DNA of 64,000 nt from Pseudomonas poae (GCF_001439785.1 NZ_JYLI01000006.1:186001-250000); one strand, 5' to 3'; positions 44,779 through 55,204 are shown, counted from the stretch's first letter. Made by a program: numbers and translations. The notes: generated by a model not told the origin, from the sequence alone.

Positions 44779-45490
44779 GTGGTTTTTTGGGTGGGGTACA
44801 TATCCGTTTCTCAGGTCACGGCGACTGGCGGTTCCGCCCTTGCGGCGGTTCACTTTGGAAAAGCCGGAATGCCGGCCCAGCCCAAAATAACCAAAGGGCT
44901 TTTGCCCCAACACTCGGCACCTCGCCCAAGCCTGGGCGCCTAAGATCAAGAGCGCTGCGGCCTTAGAGCCGACCGGGATTGTCTGCCGTACGTTGTAAAT
45001 GTGGGAGCCGGCTTGCCTGCGAAGGCATCGACTGGGTTTTCCTGATGGATTGAGGTGTCTGCATCGCAGGCAAGCCAGCTCCCACAGAGAAGCGGATTGG
45101 TGACAGATCATGCTTTTGCCCTGCTTTGCTTTGGCTTTTGATTTTGATCTCAGGCGCCCCGTCAACCACGCCGGCGTGCGGGCATTCCGAGCCTAAGCGA
45201 GGCACCGAGTAGTGGGGCAAAAGCCCTTTGGTTACTTTGGGCTGGGCCGGCATTCCGGCTTTTTTCCAAAGTGACCGGCCGTAAGGGCGGAACCGCCAGT
45301 CGCCGTTACCCAAATAACGGATATGTACGCAACCCCCCCCAAAAAAAAACCAACCCGCGTCAGTTTCAAGTCCGATACTTGCCGCCCGCGGCAGTAGTCC
45401 GCCGTTTTTTCGACTATCCCCCACCCATCCGCCCACCCCAACTCCCCCCAAACCCCCGCCCCACCTGCACTTTCGTCCATTCCAAAAAGT
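44779..45490. repeat. Inverted pair of dispersed-repeat elements flanking a REP doublet
   Basis: Gene-free stretch of about 780 bp before flgF. Left element ~44793-44950 (plus orientation, GGGTACATATCCGTTTCTC) and right element ~45131-45328 (minus orientation, ending AACGGATATGTAC) are reverse complements over most of their length; the left has lost ~30 nt. Between them a REP doublet at 45001-45086. Neither contains the three-way-junction module. A C8A9 run (45333-45349) lies just outside the right element. Confidence 0.85.
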
Positions 45491-45506
45491 TGGACCGCAA
45501 ATTGCT
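45491..45506 (+). promoter_or_regulatory. Putative sigma-54 promoter of flgF
   Basis: TGGACCGCAAATTGCT fits TGGCAC-N5-TTGCW with exact GG-N10-GC spacing, placing the start near 45517, 46 nt ahead of flgF. Class II/III flagellar operons in Pseudomonas are RpoN-dependent, which supports the match. Confidence 0.65.
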
Positions 45507-45562
45507 TAAGCCACATCAGTACAGCGGTGGGCGGCAAGCGTCCGTCAGAAAGAGGATAGAGC

Positions 45563-46303
45563 GTGGACAAATACCTTTACGTGGCAATGACCGGCGCCAG
45601 CCAGAATGCTCTGGCGCAGAAGGCCCATGCCAACAATCTGGCGAACATTTCCACCAACGGCTTCCAGCGCGACCTGGAGCAGGCGCGTTCGATGCCAGTG
45701 TTTGGTGACAGCTTTCCGGCGCGGGCGTTTGCCCTGACCGAACGGCCGGGCACTGACTTCTCGCCGGGTGCCATGATCGAAACCGGTCGTGACCTCGATG
45801 TGGCTGTCGGCGGCGACGGCTGGATGGCCGTGCAAACCCCGGATGGCGGCGAAGCCTACGTGCGCAGCGCCAGCATGAATGTGGACGCGCTGGGCGTGCT
45901 GCGCGCCGCCAACGGCATGCCGATCATGGGCAACGGCGGTCCGATTGCCGTGCCGCCCCAGCAGAAAATCGAAGTGGGCACCGACGGCACCATCAGCATC
46001 CGTGCCATGGGCGAAGGCCCGCGGGTGATGGCCGAAGTGGACCGCATCAAGCTGGTCCAGCCGGACCTCAAGAACATGACCAAGGGGCTGGACGGCACCA
46101 TCCATACCAAGGATGGCCAGCCTGCCCAGGCCGATGCGCGGGTCACGCTGAATTCGGGGTTCCTGCAGGCGAGCAACGTCAACGCGGTGGAGGAAATGAC
46201 TGCGGTGCTGGCGCTTTCCAAACAGTTCGAGCTGCACATCAAGATGATGAACAGCGCCAAGGAAGACGATCAGGCCATGACTCGCGTCATGCAGATGAGC
46301 TAA
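45563..46303 (+). CDS. flgF: Flagellar basal-body rod protein FlgF
   Basis: 246 residues, proximal rod component. The start is GTG with GAGGAT 6 nt upstream. MDKYLYVAMTGASQNALAQKAHANNLANISTNGFQRD is the rod-protein N-terminal motif, and SGFLQASNVNAVEEMTAVLALSKQFELHIKMM the matching C-terminal helix; both ends form the coiled-coil D0 domain. First gene of the flgFGHIJKL run behind a sigma-54-like site. Confidence 0.97.
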   Translation: MDKYLYVAMTGASQNALAQKAHANNLANISTNGFQRDLEQARSMPVFGDSFPARAFALTERPGTDFSPGAMIETGRDLDVAVGGDGWMAVQTPDGGEAYVRSASMNVDALGVLRAANGMPIMGNGGPIAVPPQQKIEVGTDGTISIRAMGEGPRVMAEVDRIKLVQPDLKNMTKGLDGTIHTKDGQPAQADARVTLNSGFLQASNVNAVEEMTAVLALSKQFELHIKMMNSAKEDDQAMTRVMQMS

Positions 46304-46360
46304 GTCAACCACTAATTTCGCAGCACGGCGCCAACGATCAGGCGCACGAAGGAGAACAGC

Positions 46361-47146
46361 ATGCTTCCGGCTCTATGGGTTGCCAAAACCGGTTTGTCCG
46401 CCCAGGACACCAACCTGACCACCATTTCCAACAACCTGGCGAACGTCTCGACCACGGGTTTCAAACGTGATCGCGCCGAGTTCCAGGACTTGCTCTACCA
46501 GATCAAGAAGCAGCCGGGCGCCCAGTCGACCCAGGACAGCGAGCTGCCGTCGGGCCTGCAACTGGGTACCGGTGTGCAGATCGTCGGCACCCAGAAAAAC
46601 TTCACCGCCGGTAACCTGCAGCAAACCGGGCAACCCCTGGACATGGCGATCAACGGCAAGGGGTTCTTCCAGATCCTGCAACCGGATGGCACCACGTCCT
46701 ATACCCGTGACGGCACATTCCACCTGGACGCCAACGGTCAGGTTGTCACCGCCAACGGTTTTGCCCTGGAGCCGGCGATTGTAGTGCCTGCCAACGCGCA
46801 AACCTTCACCGTCGGTAACGACGGCACCGTGTCGATCACCGTGGCCGGCAACCCGGCGTCGCAAGTGATCGGCAACCTGCAGACCGCCGACTTTATCAAC
46901 CCGGCCGGCCTGCAGGCCATGGGCGGCAACCTGTTCCTGGAAACCGCCTCCAGCGGCGCGCCGCAGATCGGCACCCCAGGCCTCAACGGTTTCGGCACCA
47001 CCCTGCAAAGCACCCTGGAAACTTCCAACGTCAGCACCGTTGAGGAGATGGTCAACATGATCACCACTCAACGCGCTTACGAGATGAACTCCAAGGTGAT
47101 TTCCACCGCCGACAAGATGCTTTCGTTCGTTACGCAGAATCTGTAA
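46361..47146 (+). CDS. flgG: Flagellar distal rod protein FlgG
   Basis: 261 residues. [47 protein letters not shown] is typical FlgG, including the extended D-c region that stiffens the rod. The C-terminus [42 protein letters not shown] is highly conserved. GAAGGAG precedes the ATG. 57 nt after flgF. Confidence 0.98.
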   Translation: MLPALWVAKTGLSAQDTNLTTISNNLANVSTTGFKRDRAEFQDLLYQIKKQPGAQSTQDSELPSGLQLGTGVQIVGTQKNFTAGNLQQTGQPLDMAINGKGFFQILQPDGTTSYTRDGTFHLDANGQVVTANGFALEPAIVVPANAQTFTVGNDGTVSITVAGNPASQVIGNLQTADFINPAGLQAMGGNLFLETASSGAPQIGTPGLNGFGTTLQSTLETSNVSTVEEMVNMITTQRAYEMNSKVISTADKMLSFVTQNL

Positions 47147-47199
47147 TCAAGTCTATGGGGCGCTTGCGAGCGCGTCTGCAACACCGTGAGGTTAGGGTC

Positions 47200-47895
47200 A
47201 TGAATCGCTTTGTTTGTGTTTTGGCATTGAGTGGGATCAGCGTGCTGGCGGGATGTGTCGCGCCGTCGCCGAAACCCAATGACCCGTACTACGCGCCGGT
47301 GCTGCCGCGCACGCCATTGCCGGCGGCCGCCAACAATGGCTCGATTTACCAAGCCGGTTTCGAGCAGAACCTGTACAGCGACCGCAAGGCGTTCCGGGTC
47401 GGTGACATCATCACCATCACCCTGAACGAGCGTACCCAGGCCAGCAAGAACGCCAATTCCCAGGTGGGCAAGACCAGCAAGGCCGGCATCGGCCTCACCT
47501 CGTTGTTCGGCGCCGTGCCTAACGTCAATAATCCGTTGGGCGATGGCGACCTGAGCCTGAGTGCCGGCTACAGCGGCGACCGCGCCACCAACGGCAAGAG
47601 CGCGGCAGGGCAGGGCAACAGCCTGACCGGTTCGATCACCGTGACCGTGGCCGATGTATTGCCCAACGGCATCATCGCCATACGCGGTGAAAAGTGGATG
47701 ACCCTCAACACCGGCGACGAGTTGGTGCGCATTGCTGGCATGGTGCGTGCAGATGATATTTCCACCGACAACACCGTGCCGTCGACCCGCATCGCCGATG
47801 CCCGCATCACGTACTCCGGTACTGGCGCGTTTGCCGATGCGAGCCAGCCGGGCTGGTTCGACCGTTTCTTCCTTAGCCCGCTGTTTCCTTTCTAG
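47200..47895 (+). CDS. flgH: Flagellar L-ring lipoprotein FlgH
   Basis: 231 residues. Lipoprotein signal [19 protein letters not shown] (Cys19), then [41 protein letters not shown] and [64 protein letters not shown], the full L-ring core. Outer-membrane bushing of the rod. Its stop abuts the first possible flgI GTG. Confidence 0.98.
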   Translation: MNRFVCVLALSGISVLAGCVAPSPKPNDPYYAPVLPRTPLPAAANNGSIYQAGFEQNLYSDRKAFRVGDIITITLNERTQASKNANSQVGKTSKAGIGLTSLFGAVPNVNNPLGDGDLSLSAGYSGDRATNGKSAAGQGNSLTGSITVTVADVLPNGIIAIRGEKWMTLNTGDELVRIAGMVRADDISTDNTVPSTRIADARITYSGTGAFADASQPGWFDRFFLSPLFPF

Positions 47896-47916
47896 GTGCC
47901 CATTAAGGTGAGAACT

Positions 47917-49023
47917 TTGAACCTCAAGCAACTGCTGGCGGCGGCGCTCCTGCTGAGCCTGAGCGCGGTCGCCCAGGCCGAGCGCCTGAAAGACATCGCC
48001 AGTATTTCCGGCGTGCGCTCCAACCAGTTGATCGGTTACGGCCTGGTGGTGGGGCTCAGCGGTACGGGTGACCAGACCACCCAGACCCCGTTCACCCTGC
48101 AGACCTTCAACAACATGCTCTCGCAGTTCGGCATCAAGGTGCCGGCGGGTTCGGGCAACGTGCAACTGAAAAACGTCGCGGCGGTGTCGATCAGCGCCGA
48201 TTTGCCGGCGTTCTCCAAGCCGGGCCAGGTGGTGGATATCACCGTGTCGTCCATCGGCAACTCCAAGAGCCTGCGTGGCGGCACCTTGCTGATGACGCCG
48301 CTCAAGGGTATCGACGGCAACGTCTACGCCATCGCCCAGGGCAACCTGGTGGTGGGCGGTTTTGACGCCGAGGGCCGCGACGGTTCGAAGATCACCGTCA
48401 ACGTTCCGTCAGCCGGACGCATCCCCGGCGGTGCCACGGTGGAACGCACCGTGCCCAGCGGTTTCAACCAGGGCAACAGCCTGACCCTGAACCTCAACCG
48501 CTCCGACTTCACCACTGCCAAACGTGTGGTCGACAAGATCAACGACATGCTCGGCCCAGGCGTGGCCCAGGCCATCGACGGTGGCTCCGTGCGCGTCACC
48601 GCGCCACTGGACCCAAGCCAGCGCGTCGATTATCTGTCGATCCTGGAAAACCTCGAGGTCGATCCCGGCCAGGCGGTGGCCAAGGTCATCATCAACTCGC
48701 GTACCGGCACTATCGTGATCGGCCAGAACGTCAAGGTTTCGCCGGCGGCAGTCACGCACGGCAGCCTGACCGTGACCATTACCGAAGACCCGATCGTCAG
48801 CCAGCCCGGCCCGTTGTCCAACGGCCAGACGGCGGTGGTGCCACGCTCGCGGGTCAATGCCCAGCAGGAAGCCAAGCCGATGTTCAAGTTCGGCCCCGGC
48901 ACCACCCTGGACGAGATCGTCCGTGCGGTGAACCAGGTGGGCGCGGCGCCAGGCGACTTGATGGCGATTCTCGAAGCCCTGAAACAGGCCGGCGCCTTGC
49001 AAGCCGACCTGATCGTGATCTGA
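47917..49023 (+). CDS. flgI: Flagellar P-ring protein FlgI
   Basis: 368 residues with a Sec signal ([21 protein letters not shown], then [26 protein letters not shown]). P-ring protein in the periplasm around the rod. I choose TTG 47917 because AAGGTGAG sits 5 nt upstream and gives a normal signal peptide; GTG 47908 and GTG 47896 are in-frame alternatives without a good ribosome binding site. C-terminal [43 protein letters not shown] is diagnostic. Confidence 0.95.
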   Translation: MNLKQLLAAALLLSLSAVAQAERLKDIASISGVRSNQLIGYGLVVGLSGTGDQTTQTPFTLQTFNNMLSQFGIKVPAGSGNVQLKNVAAVSISADLPAFSKPGQVVDITVSSIGNSKSLRGGTLLMTPLKGIDGNVYAIAQGNLVVGGFDAEGRDGSKITVNVPSAGRIPGGATVERTVPSGFNQGNSLTLNLNRSDFTTAKRVVDKINDMLGPGVAQAIDGGSVRVTAPLDPSQRVDYLSILENLEVDPGQAVAKVIINSRTGTIVIGQNVKVSPAAVTHGSLTVTITEDPIVSQPGPLSNGQTAVVPRSRVNAQQEAKPMFKFGPGTTLDEIVRAVNQVGAAPGDLMAILEALKQAGALQADLIVI

Positions 49024-49027
49024 GGCC

Positions 49028-50296
49028 ATGGCCATGGATATGCGCAAAAGCGGCATCAGCAGCACGGCGGACTCGGGGTCTTACTCCGACTTGAACCGGC
49101 TTAACCAGCTGAAGGTCGGCGACAAGAACAGCGACGGAAACATGCGCAAAGTGGCGCAGGAATTCGAGTCGCTGTTTCTCAGCGAAATGCTCAAGTCGAT
49201 GCGCAAGGCCACCGATGCCGTGGGCGAAGACAACCCGCTGAACACCGATGCCGCCAAACAGTACCAGGACATGTACGACCAGCAGCTGGCGGTGTCGATG
49301 TCCCGCGAGGGCGGCGGCATCGGCCTGGCGGATGTGCTGATGCGTCAGATGCAGAAGAACAAGCCGGTGGACGCCCAGGCGGCCACCCTGCAAGGCCCCG
49401 GTGCAGTGGAACCGGCGAAGAAAGTCGATGTGCCGACCGAGATCGCGGCCGGCACTCAGGCCTCCGGCCCGCTGGGCCGCTCCAATGGTCAGCGGCCGTT
49501 GTGGGCGTACCGTGTGGCTGAGCCCCAGGCCGGCGGCGCGGCGTCCCACAGCAATGACGTGGCACTGATGAATCAGCGCCGCATTGCCTTGCCGAGCAAG
49601 CTGACCGACCGCCTGCTCGCCGGCATCGTGCCGACCGCGCCGGTGGCCATCGACGCCAAAAGCGCGCCGCTGCGCAACAGCGCGGCCGCCGACAATGTGG
49701 TCAACAGCAGCGCACGTGCGTTTGCCGCGCCGAGCGGGCAGATGCAGGTGTACGCCCGCGCTGTGGCTCAGCCACCGTTGGCGCCGGCGAAGAAAGCGTT
49801 CAGCTCGCAGGATGAATTTGTCGCCACCATGCTGCCGATGGCCAAAGCGGCCGCTGCGCGCATTGGTATCGATCCGAAGTACCTGGTGGCCCAGGCCGCC
49901 CTGGAAACCGGTTGGGGCAAGTCGGTGATGCGCGCCCAGGATGGCAGCAGCAGCCACAACCTGTTCGGTATCAAGGCCGGCAAAAGCTGGCAGGGCGAGC
50001 AGGCCCGTGCGATCACCAGCGAGTTTCGTGATGGGGCGATGGTCAAGGAAACGGCGCAGTTCCGTTCCTATACGTCCTACCAGGACAGTTTTCACGACCT
50101 CGTCACGTTGCTGCAAAGCAATGACCGCTATAAAGATGTTGTGAAATCAGCCGACAACCCGGAACAGTTTGTGCGCGAGTTGCAAAAAGCCGGATACGCA
50201 ACCGACCCGGATTACGCCAGCAAGATTTCGCAGATCGCAAAAACGATGGGCAGCTACCAGAATTACGCTGCCGCTGGCGCAACCACACATTTATAA
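49028..50296 (+). CDS. flgJ: Peptidoglycan hydrolase FlgJ
   Basis: 422 residues. N-terminal rod-cap domain (~30-110: MRKVAQEFESLFLSEMLKSMRKATDAVGEDNPL), a long variable linker (~120-255), and a C-terminal beta-N-acetylglucosaminidase domain (~260-410: DEFVATMLPMAKAAAARIGIDPKYLVAQAALETGWGKSVM, catalytic Glu in ALETGWG; YQDSFHDLVTLLQSNDRY). It clears peptidoglycan for the rod. The start lies 4 nt after flgI. Confidence 0.96.
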   Translation: MAMDMRKSGISSTADSGSYSDLNRLNQLKVGDKNSDGNMRKVAQEFESLFLSEMLKSMRKATDAVGEDNPLNTDAAKQYQDMYDQQLAVSMSREGGGIGLADVLMRQMQKNKPVDAQAATLQGPGAVEPAKKVDVPTEIAAGTQASGPLGRSNGQRPLWAYRVAEPQAGGAASHSNDVALMNQRRIALPSKLTDRLLAGIVPTAPVAIDAKSAPLRNSAAADNVVNSSARAFAAPSGQMQVYARAVAQPPLAPAKKAFSSQDEFVATMLPMAKAAAARIGIDPKYLVAQAALETGWGKSVMRAQDGSSSHNLFGIKAGKSWQGEQARAITSEFRDGAMVKETAQFRSYTSYQDSFHDLVTLLQSNDRYKDVVKSADNPEQFVRELQKAGYATDPDYASKISQIAKTMGSYQNYAAAGATTHL

Positions 50297-50306
50297 GGTT
50301 TGAATC

Positions 50307-52352
50307 ATGAGTTTGCTCAGTATCGGGATGTCGGGGCTCAACGCCGCTCAAGGGTCGTTGTCAGTCTTGAGTAACAACATCGCCAACGCCAATACCTCGG
50401 GCTATTCGCGTCAGCAGACCACGCAGAACGCCAGCGCGGCCAACCCCTACGGTGGGTTGTTTGTCGGCACCGGTACGACCCTGGCCGACGTGCGCCGGGT
50501 GTACAACGAATTCCTCGACGCGGCTTACCAGAACAGCACGGCGCTCAATAACGACGCCAAGGCGTATTCGGGCCAGGCCAGCGCTATCGACAAGACCTTG
50601 TCGGACAAGACGACCGGCATGTCTTCGGTGTTGAGTGGGTTCTTTGCCGCCGTGCAGACCTCGGCGGCCAACCCCAGCGACGTGTCCGCCCGCCAGGTGC
50701 TGCTGACCAGCGCCCAAACCCTGAGCAACCGCTTCAACGCAATCTCCAGCCAGTTGACCCAGCAGAAAGAGTCGATCAACGGTCAGTTGAGCACCATGAG
50801 TGATCAGGTCAACCAGTTGACCTCCTCGATTGCCTCGCTCAACAAGCAGATCACCCAGGCGCAGGGCTCCAACCTCAGTGCACCGGCCAACCTGCTGGAT
50901 GCGCGCAACGAGGCGGTGCGTTCGCTCAATGAGCTGGTGGGTGTCACCACCGGCGAGAAGAATGGCGTGTTCAGTGTCAGCACCGGCAGTGGCCAGTCCC
51001 TGGTGCTGGGCGACCAGTCCAACAGCATTTCGGCGGTGCCCAGCAAAAGCGACCCGACCCAGTACACCATCCAGCTCAATGCTGGCAGCGGTACCGCGAT
51101 CGACCTGGGCAATGTGCTCAGCGGTGGCAGCATCGGTGGCCTATTGCGTTACCGCAGCGATGTGCTGACGCCCACCATCAACGACCTTGGGCGTATTGCA
51201 CTGGCCACCGCCGACACCGTCAACAGCCAGTTGGGCCAGGGCCTGGACCTTAACGGTGACTTCGGTGCGTCGTTGTTCAAGGACATCAACAGCGCCGCCG
51301 CCATTGCGCAGCGCAGCCAGGGCGCGGCCGGCAACAGCGCCGGCTCCGGCAACCTGAATGTCACGATCAAGGACACCAGCAAGCTGTCGACCTACGACTA
51401 CAAGGTCAGCTTCACCAGTGGCAACACCTACACCGTGATGCGCTCCGACGGCAAGGCGCTGGGCGCGTTCGACACCAATACCGCGCCGCCGCCGGTGATC
51501 GATGGTTTCACCCTGGCACTGGACGGCAAGGGGCCGATGGCCGCCGGCGACAGTTTCAAGGTCAGCCCTACCGCCAACGGCGCGACCACGATCGGCACCC
51601 AACTGACCGACGCCAATAAAGTCGCGTTCGCCGCGCCGTTGTTGGGCGAGGGCAGCAAGACCAACCAGGGTACCGGCACCTTCACTCCGCCGACCCTGAC
51701 CGTGCCGATTGATATTCACGGCGGCGCCGACACCGCGCAATTGCGTACCGGAATCGAACACTCGATGCCGGTAAAAATGGTGTTCGGCAAGCCGGCCGCC
51801 GATGGCACCCAGAGCTACTCGCTCAACGATGCCCAGGGTAACTCGATCGGCAGCGGCACTATCATCCCGGGCCAGACCAACAAGATCACGGTCGACGTGC
51901 CGATGCGCGATGCCAGTGGCGCCGTGCTGGTGCCGGCCAAGAGCTTCAAGTTCGATACCACTGTCGCCGGCTCGCCCGCCAATGGCGACAGCACCACCTT
52001 CTCGTTCAATGCGACGGGCAAGTCGGACAACCGCAACGCCCAGGCGCTGCTCGACCTGCAGACCAAGGTTACGGTGGGCCTGAGTGATGGCAACGGCGGC
52101 GGCGTGAGCCTGGTCGGGGCCAACAGTCGACTGGTGTCCACCGTCGGCGCCAAGGCGGCGTCGGGCAACACCGACACCACCGCCACGGGCGCACTGCTCA
52201 AGGCCAACCAGGACGCGCGCAACTCGGTATCCCAGGTCAACCTGGATGAAGAGGCGGGCGACATGATCAAGTTTCAGCAGTACTACACCGCGTCGTCGCA
52301 GATCATCAAGGCGGCGCAAGAAACCTTCAGTACGCTGATCAATAGTCTTTAA
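50307..52352 (+). CDS. flgK: Flagellar hook-associated protein 1, FlgK
   Basis: 681 residues. The N-terminus SLLSIGMSGLNAAQGSLSVLSNNIANANTSGYSRQQTTQNA and C-terminus SVSQVNLDEEAGDMIKFQQYYTASSQIIKAAQETFSTLINSL are canonical HAP1 ends. The large central region is Gly/Ser/Thr/Asp-rich and variable, longer than in E. coli (547 aa), implying extra surface domains. First junction protein between hook and filament. Confidence 0.97.
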   Translation: MSLLSIGMSGLNAAQGSLSVLSNNIANANTSGYSRQQTTQNASAANPYGGLFVGTGTTLADVRRVYNEFLDAAYQNSTALNNDAKAYSGQASAIDKTLSDKTTGMSSVLSGFFAAVQTSAANPSDVSARQVLLTSAQTLSNRFNAISSQLTQQKESINGQLSTMSDQVNQLTSSIASLNKQITQAQGSNLSAPANLLDARNEAVRSLNELVGVTTGEKNGVFSVSTGSGQSLVLGDQSNSISAVPSKSDPTQYTIQLNAGSGTAIDLGNVLSGGSIGGLLRYRSDVLTPTINDLGRIALATADTVNSQLGQGLDLNGDFGASLFKDINSAAAIAQRSQGAAGNSAGSGNLNVTIKDTSKLSTYDYKVSFTSGNTYTVMRSDGKALGAFDTNTAPPPVIDGFTLALDGKGPMAAGDSFKVSPTANGATTIGTQLTDANKVAFAAPLLGEGSKTNQGTGTFTPPTLTVPIDIHGGADTAQLRTGIEHSMPVKMVFGKPAADGTQSYSLNDAQGNSIGSGTIIPGQTNKITVDVPMRDASGAVLVPAKSFKFDTTVAGSPANGDSTTFSFNATGKSDNRNAQALLDLQTKVTVGLSDGNGGGVSLVGANSRLVSTVGAKAASGNTDTTATGALLKANQDARNSVSQVNLDEEAGDMIKFQQYYTASSQIIKAAQETFSTLINSL

Positions 52353-52366
52353 GGGAGCCTGGGACG

Positions 52367-53971
52367 ATGCGCATTTCCACACAGCAGTATTTCGATACCA
52401 CTGCCGCCAAGTACCAAACCAACTATTCAAGCCTGGTACAGGCTCAGGATCAGGCCTCCACCGGCGTACGCGTGCAGACAGCCGCCGATGACCCGGTAGC
52501 GGCCGCGCGCCTGTTGATGCTGCAGCAGCAGAAAGACATGCTGGGTCAGTTCAACACAAACGTCACCAGCCTGAAAAACTCCCTGACCAACGAAGAAAGC
52601 GTGCTGCAGTCGATCAACCTGGCGTTGGGCCGTGCCAGTGAGCTGGCGCTACGTGCGGGCGGCTCTCTCAGTGATGCGGACCGCCGTTCGGTGGCCAGCG
52701 AAGTCGGTGCCATCGAAGAGCAAGTGCTGGGCCTGCTCAACAGCAAGGACTCGTCGGGCAACTACCTGTTTTCCGGTTCCAAGACCGACACGCCGCCCTA
52801 CAGCCGCAACAGTGACGGCACCTATAACTATCAGGGCGACGAGACCCCGCTGAGCCTGCAGGTGTCCGACACCCTGAGTATCAGCGCCGGTGACACCGGC
52901 AAGAACATTCTGGAGGGCGCGGTCAACTCCAGTCGCACCCAGGCTACCTGGATTGCGCCGGCAGTGGTGCCACCGGCCACCCAGCCGGCAGCCAACGACA
53001 ATAAAGTGGCGTTGTCGTCCGGGTTGGTCACCAATGGCATCGACTACACCAACAAGTTCGCCGACGGCCAGCCTTACAAGCTGACGTTCAGCAGCAGTAC
53101 CCAGTACGCCGTGGTCGACAAGAACGGCGTCGACATCACCTCGCAGATCCCTGGCAACGGTACGTTCGACTCCACCAAAGAGGGCAGCTCCAGCATCAAC
53201 TTGCGCGGCGTGAAGTTCGACATCAACTTCAACCTGGGTGACGTCGCTTCGGGGCCCAACTCCGATGCAGTGGTCAAGGATCGCTCGTTCAGCCTGGAAG
53301 CCAAGCCGGACACCTTCAGCGTGTCGCGCACGGCCAGCAACCCCTCGACGGCGCAGTTGACCAATGCCCGTGTGACCAACCAGGCCTCATATGCCAGCAC
53401 GTTCCCGGCCAACAGCGGCGCGGTGATCAAGTTCACCAGCGCCACTGCGTACCAGGTGTATGCCCAGCCGTACACGGCCGACAGCAAGTCCATCGCCACC
53501 GGCGATACCGGTGGCGGTACCACCGTCGTCGCGGCCGGGGTGACGTTCGACATCAGCGGCACGCCGCAGAACGGCGATCAGTTTGCGGTGGGGGCCGCCA
53601 CCCAGAAAACCCAGAATGCGCTCGATACCCTGAGCCAGCTGCGCCAGGCGCTGGAGCTGCCGGCCGACGGCAACCCGGCGGCGACGGTCAAGCTCAAGGA
53701 TGCACTGTCCGCCGCGATCAGCAACTTCACCAACTCCAGTACTCAGATCGACGTGGTACGCGGCTCCATCGGTGCACGGCAGAATGCCCTGGACACCCAG
53801 GCCAGTGAGAACGCCAGCATCGGCCTGGCCAACACCAGTACCATGAGCGACCTGGGCAACATCGACACCGCGCAGGCGGCGATCAACCTGACCTTGCAGC
53901 AGACCATGCTGCAGGCCTCGCAACTGGCGTTCGTGAAAATCTCGCAGTTGAGCCTGTTCAACAAGATGTAA
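52367..53971 (+). CDS. flgL: Flagellar hook-associated protein 3, FlgL
   Basis: 534 residues, well above the ~317 of E. coli. Flagellin-like ends are conserved: MRISTQQYFDTTAAKYQTNYSSLVQAQDQASTGVRVQTAADDPVAAARLLMLQQQ at the N-terminus and LQQTMLQASQLAFVKISQLSLFNKM at the C-terminus. The extra ~200 residues (about 180-400) are Ser/Thr-rich. GGGAG precedes the ATG. 14 nt after flgK; end of the flgFGHIJKL run. Confidence 0.96.
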   Translation: MRISTQQYFDTTAAKYQTNYSSLVQAQDQASTGVRVQTAADDPVAAARLLMLQQQKDMLGQFNTNVTSLKNSLTNEESVLQSINLALGRASELALRAGGSLSDADRRSVASEVGAIEEQVLGLLNSKDSSGNYLFSGSKTDTPPYSRNSDGTYNYQGDETPLSLQVSDTLSISAGDTGKNILEGAVNSSRTQATWIAPAVVPPATQPAANDNKVALSSGLVTNGIDYTNKFADGQPYKLTFSSSTQYAVVDKNGVDITSQIPGNGTFDSTKEGSSSINLRGVKFDINFNLGDVASGPNSDAVVKDRSFSLEAKPDTFSVSRTASNPSTAQLTNARVTNQASYASTFPANSGAVIKFTSATAYQVYAQPYTADSKSIATGDTGGGTTVVAAGVTFDISGTPQNGDQFAVGAATQKTQNALDTLSQLRQALELPADGNPAATVKLKDALSAAISNFTNSSTQIDVVRGSIGARQNALDTQASENASIGLANTSTMSDLGNIDTAQAAINLTLQQTMLQASQLAFVKISQLSLFNKM

Positions 53972-54250
53972 GGCACGCGCAGCACACCGACGGCTCACTC
54001 CTGAAACGGGGTGGGCCGTTGTCGTTTTCACGGCTAAATTGTTGAAGGGTTTTGCACAAAGCGCAGAAAATTGAGTGACCTGTGAGTCATTAAGCGCATC
54101 TTCACTGTATCGTGTGAAAAGGATAAGTCGCCCAGCACACCGTGCGGCGCGGCTTTCAGCGAGATTTTACGGGGTTACCCCCTCTTATTGTCAGCACTCC
54201 AGGCGCAGTCCCGGGGGTGTTCTCCAGCTATTCGGTATTGGGAAGCCACA

Positions 54251-55180
54251 ATGATTGGCATAAAAAGCATCGCCAGTTACGTGCCCGCAGAAGGGATCGA
54301 TAACTACGCCCAGGGTGCCAAATTCGCCAAGGATGAAGAATTCATCATTGGCAAAATCGGGTCGGCGTTCCTGCCACGCAAGGAAGCTGCGCAGGAAACC
54401 TCCGACCTGTGTGTCGAGGCGGTCAACGCCTTGTTTGCCAACAACCCGCAGTTGAAGCGCGAGTCGATCGACGCACTGATCGTCGTCACTCAGAACGGCG
54501 ACGAAGAGGGGCTGCCTCACACCGCCGCCATCGTGCAGGACAAACTCGGCCTGCCGACCCACGTGGCCGCCTTTGATATTTCCCTGGGCTGCTCCGGCTA
54601 CGTCTACGGCATCTACGCGATGAAAGGCTTCATGGAAGCCACCGGCCTGAAAAACGGCCTGCTGATCACCGCCGACCCGTACTCGAAAATCGTCGACCCC
54701 GAAGACCGCAACACCACCATGCTGTTTGGCGATGCCGCCACAGCTACCTGGATGGCCGAAGATGCACCCTGGTTGCTCGGCAAGTCCAAGTTCGGCACCG
54801 ATGGTTCCGGCGCGCCGCACCTCAAGGTCAGCGACGGCGTGTTCTTCATGAACGGCCGTCAGGTCTTCAACTTTGCCTTGCTCAAGGTGCCAGCCCATTT
54901 GCACGAGCTGCTCAACGAGTCGGATCTCAAGGCTGACGAGATCGATGCCTTTTGCATTCACCAGGGCAGCGCGGCCATCGTCGACGCCGTGGCGCGGCGT
55001 TTTGAAGATGCACCGGTGGACAAGTTCATCAAGGACATGGTCGAGACCGGCAACACCGTGTCGTCGAGCATTCCGTTGCTGCTGGAAAAGCACGTGATGG
55101 ACGCCACCTGGAAACGCGTGGCAATCAGCGGGTTCGGTGTGGGCCTGTCGTGGGGCTCGGCGATTCTGTATCGCCCGTGA
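54251..55180 (+). CDS. 3-oxoacyl-ACP synthase III-like enzyme (KASIII)
   Basis: 309 residues, thiolase fold. The catalytic triad is present: Cys114 in SLGCSGYVYG, His237 in FCIHQGS, Asn268 in TGNTVSSSIP. This equals FabH spacing, so it should be active in a Claisen condensation or acyl transfer. The usual fabH neighbours (plsX, fabD) are missing; instead it lies between flgL and fliC. In P. syringae, KASIII-type genes belong to the viosamine island that modifies flagellin, so I infer a role in acylating a flagellin sugar. It is followed by a terminator. Confidence 0.9.
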   Translation: MIGIKSIASYVPAEGIDNYAQGAKFAKDEEFIIGKIGSAFLPRKEAAQETSDLCVEAVNALFANNPQLKRESIDALIVVTQNGDEEGLPHTAAIVQDKLGLPTHVAAFDISLGCSGYVYGIYAMKGFMEATGLKNGLLITADPYSKIVDPEDRNTTMLFGDAATATWMAEDAPWLLGKSKFGTDGSGAPHLKVSDGVFFMNGRQVFNFALLKVPAHLHELLNESDLKADEIDAFCIHQGSAAIVDAVARRFEDAPVDKFIKDMVETGNTVSSSIPLLLEKHVMDATWKRVAISGFGVGLSWGSAILYRP

Positions 55181-55204
55181 CACCTTAATATAGCTGCCAC
55201 ACAA

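Noticed and set aside
54191..55204. 337-codon frame antisense to the KASIII gene
   Set aside because: Shadow of a gene with an intact catalytic triad; no ribosome binding site or recognizable fold.
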